From: Thysanoteuthis rhombus
Lineage: Eukaryota; Mollusca; Cephalopoda; Oegopsida; Thysanoteuthidae
Direction of reading: 5' to 3'
DNA length: 64,000 bases
Assembly (NCBI GenBank): GCA_963457665.1
Contig: OY735206.1
Location: 55,815,984 to 55,879,983, forward strand
Of the stretch, positions 23,076 through 35,300 are shown piece by piece. Each line of letters begins with the position of its first letter. Position 1 is the stretch's first letter. The notes beneath the pieces were generated by a model. That model did not search any database. It was not told where the DNA came from and saw only the letters and a list, made by a program, of their open reading frames with translations. The position numbers were made by a program, and so were the translations under genes.

Positions 23076-25974
23076 CAGTTCCATTGAACACAAAATAGCA
23101 TGTACAGAGAAGCAGGCGAAAAAGTAAGCCTATCAGAGTGTACTGACCGATCGGAAATTAGAAAATGTACCCTGAGGAGAAACAAGACAAAACGAGTCAG
23201 GGAGACGATGATCACAATCAATAACATGCCCAATATAAAATGAAACGATATATAAAAATACATAGAATATTCATTAGTTGAGGGAATATTTATACGTAGC
23301 GTTCCATTGTATAGCGATGGAGTTCGTGAGGACATTTTTATAGGTTATGGGTGTGTTAGTCAGAAAATTCTAAACTGTACTTTACTTTTATCCAAACAAG
23401 GTCAGAGATGAACGGCACTTAGTGAGGAATCAGCCATCAACACATACAATAATTAGTAATGAGCGGATGTCTTCAACGCCAAGGGATGCTACTGACGTAG
23501 TAAAACAGAATTTCATAATAGAAAATGACGTGACAGAAAAGAATCCCATTTATGTTGTATTGGCGCAATGAACATACCGAATCTTTAAAAAAAGTAATTA
23601 AAACTCGGGAAAAATCCGACTGTGTTTAAGTGGACGCTTTTCTCCAAGTTCACTAAAGCACGATATAATTTTGATTTTCCTAACTATCCTTAAACCTTTC
23701 ATATAAAATGCTATCATTTTCTATGGCACCGTATCTTTTGTGATATCCATCCAGCTAATTAAATCAATTGTGATCCCGAATTCCCTGATATATGACTATT
23801 ATTTATTTCTTAAACGTGACGTATCATCCAATGAATACATAGTTTGAATCTGCGGAGTTTTACTTGGTCAAATTTGAATGTTTCACTTTATCTTCCTCAC
23901 AGTGAGTTCTGATAAAAATCAATAAGAAATCTTGTACGTACTGTGTTTTATATCTTTTTTTTTCACGAACGTTCTGATAAGGTTTCGAAACTTTATGTAT
24001 TGAGGCTATATAAAGAAAGTACTGGTGGTTAAGTGCTAATTTCATAACTTCATGTTTGGAGCAATACTCCAAGTAGTTTTACATAGAAAATATTCAATTT
24101 CCATATCAGTAAGAAATTCTTCAAGTTGATATGTGCTGTAATTTATTAGTCATTGAAGTTATCGCCCAAGACATTTATATCCACATACAAATCTTATTGT
24201 GTCTGCATTTGGCAACTATTCTGTTTTGTTTTCCGATCAGAAGCAGTTAATCGTTAGGAAAATCGATGATGTCAAGTTTTCCTTCTAAACCCAAATAACA
24301 TTTTGCCATGATGATGCAAACTAGTGAAGTTGTAAAAAGTTCCTATTGAATAATTGGATTTCTTTCCCCTTAATTTCCTGTTATATTTGGATAGAGATAT
24401 TCTTGCATTTTTCATCTGGGAAAGAATGTCTTATTCAGTTATTATTGAATCTGATGTTCAAGTTAGTGTCTGAGAAGCTAACAAAATTTTTGATTCATTA
24501 AATTTTCCAATGCTTTTCTCAATCATGTTAGCTAGGTTACATTGAGGGAGGCCATCTATAATATTTCTTCTGTAGCAATTTGTTTCAAACCCTACTTGTA
24601 TTGTCTATTCGTAATTATTTCATTGTTGTGCATTTTAGAAGGTTTGGCTCGGTTATTACCGTATGAATAGCTGATTTTAAGGGTAATTTTATCAAATATT
24701 TAATGAAAAATGTGATGTCAAGGATAATGTTTAGAAATCATGTTTCAAAATTATTCTGTAATGTTGGTAGCTGCGCTGTCTGGCCTAAACGGAATAATTA
24801 CGTTACGTTCATACCATATCGATTAAATTATGATAAGACGTGCATGTCTCAATCCTATTTCCTCTTGGTGACATCGTTGTCAAATAAATATTTTTTGTGG
24901 AGCTTGTTTGATATCCGCCATCCCCTACGTGTAGTGAATATATGAGAAAAGAAAAAACAAACAAAAAAAAATGATTTTAGTTAGGGGGGTTCAATTTCCA
25001 ATGCGAGTTTATGCTTACTTGGTCCCTCCATTGGTGTCCATTTTTTTTTTTCGCTATTCGAAAACTTGGACATTTTAGTGTCTCAACGTAAGTAATTGAT
25101 CATCCAAACACGACATGCTGCCAAATACATTGGTCATAGACACTGTCCACATACCCCCCCCCGCAAAAAAAAAAAAAAAAATTTACATACCTGGAGGGGT
25201 GACCAGGAGATTTCCTCATCGCAAATTTATCAAATGCAGAAAACTGCCCATCATTTTTTCGTTTCTTTTTTAATATTTGCTCTTTTTCACACTAAACATC
25301 ACGAATTGATGAAAGAGAAAAAGTGCTCATTTTATGACGTTTTATTGAAAACCTTTGACAAAACTTAGAATTCCAGTCGGGGGCACTGTGGCCAAATGTA
25401 AAATAGGAAAAAAAAAATAAATAAAATTAAAAAAAAATATTCAAAGCAATATCTATTTACATCGGTTGTCTTTCAATTTTATTTGTGCATTTTTAATCGA
25501 ATGTTTTCTGAAAAGGATTTTTTCGGAGAAAAAAGTTTTCAGTGGAAGTTCAATTCACATAAGTTTATGCTATATTTACATGATAAAAAAATGAGCCTAA
25601 ATCGCTGGAGGTGATTCATGATTTCCGTCGGAATTCTAGTGCTTCGTTTATATAACATAATTTGGCTTGCTATAGACATCTTTTTACGAAATCCACTTCG
25701 ATCTGGCAGGGTTATCCAAACATACACATTCGGAACAGGCAAAATATGGTATGTACATAAATATAACAAAGCTGCTTATCCCTTAAATCTGAAGAATTTA
25801 TTCATAATTTAGATTCCGTAGCTTCCACAAGATTTCATTGAAATTCATTTGCACACATTGAAATAAAATATAATCAGTACCGAAAAAAAAACAAAAACAA
25901 AAAAACCCACGATCAGAAATTTTGATACCGTTTTTTTTTTTTTTCTTTCGGTCTGTCTATCCATAAAGGGTTCT
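23076..25974. other. AT-rich non-coding stretch
   Basis: Nearly 3 kb without a recognised element. Frames of 60-90 codons are scattered on both strands without protein character. Homopolymer A and C runs lie near 25150-25190. Confidence 0.45.
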
Positions 25975-26760
25975 CAGGAAATTTCGATGGTTTTGTTGAA
26001 GGATGGGAAATAAGCCACCAAAGAAGGCAAGCTTTTTTGTTGAGGGTTTAAGCACATTCATCTCTCATAGGACCTATATAACTCCCCGAAACCACAAAAT
26101 ACTCCCTCAAAGTTCTGCCTGACCACATGATACCCAAAAATGCTCCGGATGGAATTAAGAGGAAAAAGGCAATCAAATTTTGGAGCAGATCTATACGTAC
26201 TCATCCCCTCTAAGTTGTAGCTGTCAACTGTAGACTTCAGAATTTCTGTTCACGGTAGCCCAGAAGGTTCTTTTTTTGGGGGGGGGGACTCGGACATTTT
26301 TGGGGAGGATGGGTGATAAGCTTCAAAAGTTGGGGAATTTTTTTTGAGTGGATCGATCAATGATTATATCGCTTATGTCTTGTCAGCAACCATAACGTAT
26401 CTCAAAAAGATGCTGTACACACAATATATTTAAAGATTTCCTGATGAATTTCGCTTAAATCGCGTTGAAAAGTTAGCAGTAAAGTAGCCAAAAAATGAAC
26501 TAAAACTCCCCTGTACATAATAGCTTTTTCTACACACACACACACACACACACACAATATCCCTAGATATTGTAAAATTTGTCATTTGGTCGGCCATAAG
26601 CTACGAAAGGAGTCAAGAAATTTTGTAGTGGATCCATGCACAATTACTTCCACTACAACCTATTTGTCTGCACCACATCTAAAGTTTTCCAAATTTTTTT
26701 TCAATTCACTATGCTGTACATGATATTTCCTTTATGAATTTCAGTAAATAAAGTCATTTA
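25975..26760 (+). repeat. Diverged tandem repeat, about 280-306-bp units
   Basis: Three units can be aligned by eye. Anchor words are GGATGGGAAATAAGCCACCA at about 26001, GGATGGGTGATAAGCTTC at about 26307 and a GGTCGGCCATAAGCTACG relative at about 26588. Each is followed by a GTGGATCnATnnA-like block and, in units two and three, by ATGCTGTACA...TTTnATGAATTTC. A (CA)n tract (26532-26556) sits at the join of units two and three. A weaker match near 25550-25580 may be a further unit. No coding content. Confidence 0.4.
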
Positions 26761-29212
26761 CATTTTCCCCATCCCATTACTATTCACTTCCATCTTTTGT
26801 TTTTTCTCGTTATCTTTACTTTTCTCAGACCAGATATCTAAAAATAAAAGTTAAAATATTGGCCACATCAGCATAAACTCGATTTACAACAATGGATTTT
26901 AAAAGTACGACCCAAACCCATAATTTCATTGACTAGAATATGAACATCGAGTAATTCTGTGCATCCCATATTTAGGAAAAAAGTCCGATATGATAACTTT
27001 TCATGCTGCAGTTGCTGTGATTGTAGCATATCAATAAAAGACTATTTTTTTAAAAATTCAAAATTGATATGAAAACTTATAAAATAAATACAATACTACT
27101 CGAATGATATACCATTCTTGGAGCTAAATCCAAGCTCACTCCTATTTGTGAAAAGTTTGGGGGGTTTCGATGTTTACAGTCCTCAAACTGTAAACATCAA
27201 AATAAGATAGATTAAAATCAAACTCGTAATAGCGGTCGCTCACTTAATGTAGCATAATGGTGCGGACTAAATCTTTTTTTTGAGACCATTAAGAATTTGA
27301 GTAAAATATGCCAAGAAACAAACACAGGATATGGTCTCTAGTTTGTGTCAATATTTCAATTTCCTGACGTTATGCATTGTACTGCAAAAAAAATGTACAA
27401 TGGTGGAATATTACTGTGTAGCGATTACAGGGGCTTTATACTACAGTATCGGGAGCGTTGATCAATCACCTCACCATGAGCATAATTAATGAAACTATTT
27501 TAGAAGTACCAAACCTATTAGATCAGAATACGATTGGAGTAAAAACTTTTGGGTCTGTGATACTGATTCAAGTTCTATAGGTCTATTATCTGAAATTCGA
27601 CCGATATTAAAATTATTTAAATGAGCTGGATTCCATAATATCGGGTGCCTAAAGTTTTGGGAGCTTAAATGATTGAAACATTTGATAGGATTAGTTTATT
27701 CGAGCTACCATTAGAGGATCTTATTTAACAGAAGTATTGTTATATTCATGTTTGCTATTTACAGTGATCGCTTGTTTGGCGTCACTCATATCCGCTATAC
27801 AACGTTCCCCCTTTTTTGAAGGCAGTGTTGCATTATTACTAAGTGCAGTTTCAAATACTGAATTTATAGACTCAAACTGGTACTCAGTCAATATTGATTG
27901 AGATTTTCTCAAATTTTATTGTGTGGCAGCACCTTTTAAAGAGGAGTGGTTACTATTTACTCTTTTTCGTTAAATGAATCTCAGCTAGTGATCACTTATT
28001 CGTTACGAACACAGATCAGCTTATTCGTTGAATAAGACCCACGACTGGAATCTTAACTGAATTAATCATTGTTTTTTTGTTTTTTCTAAATCTAATTTTT
28101 AAACTCTCAGAATCAGCTAACAGGCAATCACTTAATCATTGTGAACATAAATATCACAATCTCATTAACATCCTTCGACTTGAATATTGAATAAGAATCC
28201 TGTTTCAAGTCCCTACACTTTAAGTGGTCGGTATTAGGAGTAGGCAGGATTTAGCTTCCAGGACGGCAGAATTAATTTCAAGTTCTTTTGTTACCGAAAG
28301 TATGAATGAAACCCCCCCCATTTCATTCATAGATAAATGACTGGAAAACAGATGCCTTTTATAGAAGAGTAGTTCGCAAAGTAGTCTAATTGGCCAACGT
28401 AAGTGTTTAAAGTTCAATGCATAGTGAACACTACTCCTATAATCATCCTGTGCCAGATTTCGCGAATTAAAGTGACCTGAAGTATTCTTATTGTTCAATA
28501 TTCAGAGAAGAAATTATGTCGAAAAGCAAACACATGGTGCAATTTAGTTGAATCGAGGAAGATTATTATATGCAAATATATTCTTTTCAGAGTATAATTA
28601 CATGCTATCCAAGTGGAGGACACTCACTGTTTGCAGAGTGGTAAATCAGTTCTACGTCAATATGAAATTGCAGCTTTCTTTTTGTTCGCTCCAAAGCGAA
28701 GACAGTTTATCAAAGTGAATATTGGCTATCCAGTTTTTCAAGAACGAAAAATAGTACGAGAGATTTGAATTTAATACTCATTTTTACCAGAAAAAAAAAT
28801 ATACTTTCCTCAATTTGGCTTGTTCAAGAGAGTGTTCTTTAGAAAAGTTATCTCCGCGCGAAAGGATGCCGTAAGATTCCAACTGTGTAGCATTCCGGAT
28901 AGTGGTGCTTATCTGAAGCTTGGAAGGACACATGGAATGGATATTTAACATTGCCAAATATTTGAGACCTTCGGAAATGTCTCCCAACAAGATTCTGTTA
29001 TGCAGTTGCAAATAGGAATTTCAAAATAGTAGTCCATGCGCGAGAAAAAAAAATTGCAACATTAGTCAAGAATTTAGGTATATAAAGGAATATTAAGCTT
29101 AGTTTTAATGATATAAGTAATTAGGGGAATCATAATAAAGGTAAGTGGCAATAGTTAGTTATCTAATTCAGTTTTCACTCCGGCAAAACGGTTTTAAATA
29201 TCGAAATTAAGA
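26761..29212. other. AT-rich non-coding stretch
   Basis: No gene or known element. A perfect 12-bp hairpin lies at 27169-27198 (separate entry). The rest is low-information sequence. Confidence 0.45.
27169..27198. repeat. Perfect 12-bp inverted repeat
   Basis: GATGTTTACAGT, a 6-nt spacer CCTCAA, then ACTGTAAACATC. There is no U-run after it on either strand and no gene beside it, so its role is unknown. Confidence 0.7.
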
Positions 29213-29641
29213 TCAGTCATCGTTGGAGTCGTTTATACGTTGCAATACCTTATTAAGGCTCCTTTTTATATCAAACGCACGTCGTTGGATTCGCACGAGA
29301 TTCTGTTGGGCCTGGTTTGAAACACGGATCGAAACTAGGGAGTTTTTGGACTGTTCACGTAGAGATTTCGTTGAAATGATATTGGTTAGGTCTTTCCCAA
29401 TTTGGTGATTTTCACTTTTTGCTTCCGCAGATTGCGTCACTGCCACCACCGGATACAATACAGGCTTGCAAGGAATCAATGGACTTACCGACTCGTCGGT
29501 TTGACCATTTGACGATGGTTTCGCCCCTGCTGCCATGTTATGGGTCTTCCATAACTTCTGAAGGCTTCGTTTCTGGTCAAAATTTACTCTCATTTGCTTC
29601 TTAACATCCATTGATGACGGTTGACTCGTTTCATGAGGCAT
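29213..29641 (-). CDS. Candidate protein-coding frame, 142 aa, unknown
   Basis: The best host-gene candidate: an ATG-to-stop frame free of repeats and low complexity, in DNA clearly richer in GC and CpG than its flanks. The N-terminal 45 residues are basic and hydrophilic (MPHETSQPSS, QKRSLQKLWKTHN). A Ser/Pro/Val-rich middle follows (about 45-75), then a Gln-, Ser- and Asn-rich helical C-terminus ending LNKVLQRINDSNDD. The last 45 residues have amphipathic spacing that could form a coiled coil, with only a loose resemblance to small BLOC/BORC-type subunits, not enough to name it. In the minus sense a TTCCAG lies 13 nt before the ATG, so this could also be a terminal exon. An ATTAAA lies about 105 nt past the stop. 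No signal peptide or membrane segment. Confidence 0.45.
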   Translation of the reverse strand: MPHETSQPSSMDVKKQMRVNFDQKRSLQKLWKTHNMAAGAKPSSNGQTDESVSPLIPCKPVLYPVVAVTQSAEAKSENHQIGKDLTNIISTKSLREQSKNSLVSIRVSNQAQQNLVRIQRRAFDIKRSLNKVLQRINDSNDD

Positions 29642-30475
<834 letters not shown>

Positions 30476-30739
30476 TATGTGTATCAGCATTGGAAGCTTT
30501 ACAGCTTTAAACCTTAAACATTAAAAAAACTTTAAAAAGTCTTTTGTGTCGCTTCAGTGACTTATTTCCCAGTATGTGTCAATACAATTTACGTAATTTT
30601 TTTCAGTGTCTTTTCCCCTGTTTTACATACACTTTGGCATAATGGTACAATCGTTAAATTTTCTCCTGTTGGGATCATCAGTTGTTTACCATGTAACTGT
30701 TCCAAGGATTTTAAAAACGAAACGGTTATATTAACATAG

Positions 30740-31450
30740 CAACCCAACAGTGTCGATTACACACCACCCACCTTTAAGGTATGTTTTACCATACAACTGA
30801 AATACTACACTTCCATCCCAGCCTATAATTATGCACCATAATATCCTTCAATATGCATATACTATTTTTCTCCACAACAGCTCCTCCTATATAATCCTGA
30901 CCTCACCTACGTATAATTAATGATACTAATTCATATTAACCTCTCCATACCTAACTCTTCTTATATGTATATCAAACATTGGGATTATCACATAGTCATC
31001 TCCTTCCAACAGGCTTACAAACACTTATGTATCCTCTATTTCACTTGTTTTGCTTGAAAGTTATCGGACTTCTCATATCATCTACAGTGAACATTAAGGC
31101 TAAAGAAAAAAGTTCCCAATTGATACTTGGTCATACATAACGAAGACCCCACCTGTTTGATCATTACTATTGCTTTTACCCCATAGCAATAGATCAGATC
31201 ACTCCTGAAGAATTTTCAAAACCTTGCCCCCATCATTACCAAACCTCCAACATATACACGGACATATTATTGATACACTTACAGTTCTTCCCCACCATCA
31301 ATATAAATCAATATGGTTATGTATGCCTTTATTGGCAATTCAACATATGGACATATATATGCAAGATCTATATATCACTTTTTTAAGTGCCAAAATAGCT
31401 CAACGATGGACCATGACCTACATTCTTACCATGACAACCAATTCTTTCAG
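30740..31450. other. G-poor, C-rich strand-skewed block
   Basis: On the plus strand C greatly exceeds G: in 60-base rows from 30781 to 30960, C counts are about 16-19 against G counts of 2-4. The skew lasts about 700 bp and fades at both ends. No long frame or tandem unit explains it. Confidence 0.5.
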
Positions 31451-31538
31451 AATGCTTACCTCCCTTGACAAGTGCAATCAATAAAATACCAATAATTGCT
31501 GTTACTACTCCCAACAAAAGATCCAACAAAACCATCAT
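31383..31538 (-). CDS. 51-aa frame with membrane helix, possible exon
   Basis: Starts with two ATG codons and reads VLLDLLLGVVTAIIGILLIA then LVKGGK, about 24 hydrophobic residues ending in positive charge, as in a single-pass membrane helix or signal anchor. After LVKG the minus strand has GAG|GTAAGC, a strong 5' splice site (exon end 31460), so the remaining residues may be intronic. A TACTAG acceptor-like site precedes the ATG. The overlapping frame at 31456-31737 shares the same donor and competes with it. Function unknown. Confidence 0.22.
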   Translation of the reverse strand: MMVLLDLLLGVVTAIIGILLIALVKGGKHSERIGCHGKNVGHGPSLSYFGT

Positions 31539-31824
31539 AGATTTCTTCTAGTACATGAAACAGTCCGGACCCACCACTATGTTCCCCACCATGAATCTTC
31601 ATTTTCGATTTTTGCTTTGCTTTCAAACAAAAACATTTGATGTTAAGTTTGTTTCTATGGAGACCAAACCTTTTGACAACTAAAAGGTAGATAGATGCTA
31701 CTGAAGATGTGATCACTTCCCGAAATATGTGTGGCATTCTAAGGAATTAATTTGACAATCAATTAACAAATGAAGTATCCATATACTTGAGCACCTGAGT
31801 TCGTCACAGTCCCAATCAGTCACT

Positions 31825-31825
<1 letters not shown>

Positions 31826-31882
<57 letters not shown>

Positions 31883-31896
31883 ATATATATATATAT
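31826..31896. repeat. TA microsatellite
   Basis: An almost pure TA tract with one TATGTATG interruption. It borders the SINE that follows. Confidence 0.95.
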
Positions 31897-32230
31897 TACA
31901 CTCTTTTGTTCAGGGTTGAGCACTCTATAAGTAAGTTAACTCGTTCATTATAAGCTATATGCAATATCCTTCCCACTCTGGAATATAAGCAGTTTGGTGG
32001 ATGGAAATTTTGCGCAAGTAAATATATCATCCAAGTTCAGCCTTTATGACCGTTAAGTTCTTCGAAGGGCAGAAAAAATGCGAGCCTCTGGGTCTGAAGC
32101 GAAGGTTTCGATTACTTTGTGGTACTGGATGGGGTAAAGGATAGTCTATAGTCTCTAGTCTCTATGTAGAGTTGTTATACAACGAAACAGCTGTCCATGG
32201 ATGACTCAATTGCTGAATTAGTTCTTTTAA

Positions 32231-32231
<1 letters not shown>
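31897..32231 (+). mobile_element. TA-tailed SINE-like element, copy 1
   Basis: Lies between two TA tracts. Its tRNA-like part has GAGCCTCTGGGTCTGAAGCG (anticodon-arm-like) and GAAGGTTTCGATTAC (B-box-like). This is followed by GGATAGTCTATAGTCTC, AGAGTTGTTATACAACGAAA and CAGCTGTCCATGGATGAC. The element then enters the TA tract at 32232. Copies at 37946-38186 and 54398-54530 share this order. Confidence 0.55.

Positions 32232-32284
<53 letters not shown>
32232..32284. repeat. TA microsatellite, tail of the SINE
   Basis: A TA tract directly at the 3' end of the preceding element, as at 38187 for the second copy. Confidence 0.9.
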
Positions 32285-32290
<6 letters not shown>

Positions 32291-32339
32291 TTTAAATGAG
32301 TGATTTCACTGATCCCTGTCATGTCGTTTTGGTGAAACT

Positions 32340-33240
32340 TTCTATCTTAACTATATATCTTGTGTCTGGTCTCTTCCTACTGCGTATATTGTCCACGGGA
32401 ACTTATCGGTTATCTTTCTGCTGCATCTGTTGCCCCTTTTTCCAACTATGTGCCCTGCCCAATTCCGTTTTTGTCTCAAAATTACTCCTACGATATTTTC
32501 AACCCTGCTTCTCTCATTTCCATTGCTAAGAGTTCTTTCTAACATCACTGTTTCCATTGCCCTGTGATAGTTCAAAAAGTGCATTGATTTTTTTTCTTTA
32601 CATCTGATGCAGAATGACGATTTGCCCTTCTGAATGTCTCTATTCATACAAAATACTTTCCAAGCAGTCCATATGCAGTCTCATTCCATTTATGATCTTT
32701 TTATAACTTAACACCTGACCTAGGTAAATATATTCGTCGACACCTTCTAAAGCTTCACCGTCTATTCTAATAGTATATTTCGGTAATTCATTATTTAACA
32801 ATATTTCAGTCTTCTTTCCGTTCATCTTTAACCCTTTCTATGGCTTTCTCCATTTAGATCACTTAACATGTTTTGTAAATCACCCACAGTTTTTGATGAT
32901 AACGCAATAAAACCATACTACATTGAATGTTAAAATATTCTCCATCTTCGTTCATCCCCACATGTTTCTTGTCTGTTTTCTGGAAGCTACCTTCAGGGCT
33001 CACTGTACAGAGTTTCAGTGATATCAATATATCATCTAGTGTTACTTCTTTCACAACCTTTTTTTTTTCAATATACTCATTAGCAAAAGCAAATAATATG
33101 TTGATTTGTTCCCGTTCCCCGGCACTTTTTCTTTTGTACTTGGAATATGCACCGTTGACAAGAGGTCTCCAGATAAGTGTAACCAGGTGTAAACGTTTTT
33201 TTTTGCTGCCAGTTTCAAGATCACGCCACCTTTTAACAAT
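32340..33240 (-). mobile_element. RTE-type LINE fragment, second family
   Basis: The minus strand matches an RTE reverse transcriptase different from RTE-A. In order it has VGMNEDGEYFN (before the F-A-D-D box), KTVGDLQNM, LKMNGKKTEILLN, EGVDEYIYLGQVL, a decayed stretch, RAMETVMLERTL, RRVENIV-like sequence, LRQKRNWAGHI and DKFPWTIYAVGRDQTQD. The best run is the 61-codon frame at 32640-32825. A 3' (TA)n lies about 50 bp beyond, belonging to the SINE tail. Both ends are truncated and there are several breaks. Confidence 0.7.
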
Positions 33241-33559
33241 ACTGAATTTTTTTTATATATATAATTATATCAGGATTTATCTATACATTTTCTAATCTGA
33301 TAAATATTATGTATAACAATCTTGTTTAAAAGATATTAACTCGAGCTTATATGAATATTCTGCTGCGACAAAAAATAATCATTACGATATTGATAGAGCT
33401 CAACTCAGTATTGAACACAGAATTAGGCCAAATGAATGAAAAAATTAGATTGATTGTGTTCTGTCAATTCTCAAGGAGCGAAAGCACATTTACTTTCAAA
33501 CAAATGAAATTACGTAATCTTACAAGCTGGATTCTTGGCTCCTAGGATAGTTAATTGTA

Positions 33560-34180
33560 GGTAGTGAAGGAAGAGTTGCTTAGTAGTCCTTGTGTCACCA
33601 TGTCATGTATCCTCTCTAAACGGGCCTTAATCCTCCACCGGCCAAAGATTAGTTCTTCTTGCTACGTGATGTTTCTACTGCAGGTTGATCTATTATAACA
33701 TCTCCTCAATGCTTGTGATCGATACTGATTTTAGGGTCGTTGTCTTAGTGATGAAATTGCGTCAATAGTCATTCAGAATGACTAAGAGGCAACGCTTAAG
33801 GAAGCGCTCGAATAGACTTCCAAGAAAAGCAGTATATGACTCAGGATTCAGCACCATATAGAAAGCTGGAGAGCATCATGGCTTTTTGAACTCTTGGTCT
33901 AGTATCTTTCTTTTTATCCCAGTCATGTTTGTGTAGTCTACCAATTGCTTGGATTTTCTAAACCCTTATCAACTCCCATTGGCGAGCCTTTCACTTATTT
34001 TTATGGCTTACAGTTGTACCTAAGTATTTTGTTATCATTGCAAAGTAGACTGTCACCTGCTGCAGGATCACCTCTGGGTGAGTGATCAGAACCGCACCAT
34101 CTTCGGAAAATAGCTCTCTGGTCGGCAGCACCGTGCTTTTGGTACGTGTTTGGAGTCGCTTCAGGTTGAAAACTCCTTTA
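33560..34180 (-). mobile_element. LINE fragment, third family
   Basis: The minus strand reads GVFNLKRLQTRTKSTVLP, RELFSEDGAVLITH (equivalent to LLFADDCALVAH), ITKYLGTTVSHKNK, RPRVQKAMMLSSFLYGAES, a basic ERFLKRCLLVILN and ITSIEEML. This is the order known in LINE reverse transcriptases of the type YLGSTL...LLYGSESW...F..RCLR.I..I.W.D...SIE.ML. Disabled, with both ends truncated. Confidence 0.65.
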
Positions 34181-35224
34181 AGAGTTAAATTACTTCCCTT
34201 TGTTGGACGACTGCAAAGTAATCCAATCTTGGCGTCGATTCAATCTAATTAACGGAAAAGTAAACATTACGGCGCACATTGCATCATATGGGAAGGAGAA
34301 CCAGATGACAGCACTAACTGAGTGCCAAAGATGTTTTTTTCGTCTACACACACAATGGAAATATTTGGATTTAGTTTAGTGTCAAAAGAAGCCGCACCTA
34401 AAACAAGAAAACAAAAGGGGAGAAAAAAAACAAACAAAAAAAAACTTCAAAAACAACAGAGTAAAAAACAAAATTGAATAGAAAAATGTATGATTGAGAA
34501 ATTAATTTTGAAATGAATTCATATAGGTAAACAAATATTATGAGAATTAAATTCATGTCTGTTAGTTTTAATTAATCTTCTCTTTTTAAATTATTTTTTC
34601 ATAGTTTCCCGATTTTGAGTCAGCTTCGAAAAATGTAAGATATGAATCATACTTGTGTATGAGCGAGTATGTTTATCCCTTCTTCAATCTTGCTTTTGCT
34701 CTCTAACAGCATACCTATATGATTCTTTTCTCGAAGCTGCTTGCTTTTGCCACGGAACTCGTACTGGCTATTAGTTTTCAGGCCCAACCCTGCTTTTTAC
34801 GGGGGATTGCCACAACACAATTTTAATCTGTGTGTGGAATTATTTTCAATTACATGTAAAGGTTCCTGATATCTGAAGAAATCATTTCTTAACTTTATTT
34901 TTGAACAATTTCTTGCTAACTTCACTAATAATTACATGTAAGTCCTCCCCACTCTATGTACCCTACTATAGTGGACTTTTTCTACGCAGATATAAAAAAA
35001 CTGTAAGATATTTGTTGGGGTCCATTTGAAACACTAATGAGCAGTAGATATCTTTTGATAAGATGATGTCAATTGAAACAAAAATTTATTTTCATTTGCT
35101 CGGGAAACGAAAAAAAAAAGCTCATCTACAGGACGCTCTTATGAATGATTAAAAAATGAAACGGAATTTTTCCGTATCTAATCAGATATATTCCTATTTG
35201 ATCAAAAACACAAACATACACGCA
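34181..35224. other. AT-rich non-coding stretch
   Basis: An A-rich patch at 34380-34480; no gene or element recognised. Confidence 0.45.
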
Positions 35225-35300
35225 TGCTCACACACACACACACACACATACACACACACACATATATGTGTGTGTGTGTGTGCGTGTGCGTATGTGTGTA
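35225..35300. repeat. (CA)n-(TG)n palindromic microsatellite
   Basis: About 35 bp of CA repeats meet a central CATATATG and then about 35 bp of TG repeats, so the two halves can pair as a long hairpin. Confidence 0.9.

Noticed and set aside
32296-32542. Plus-strand frames of 60-77 codons
   Set aside because: Antisense of the minus-strand RTE-type LINE.
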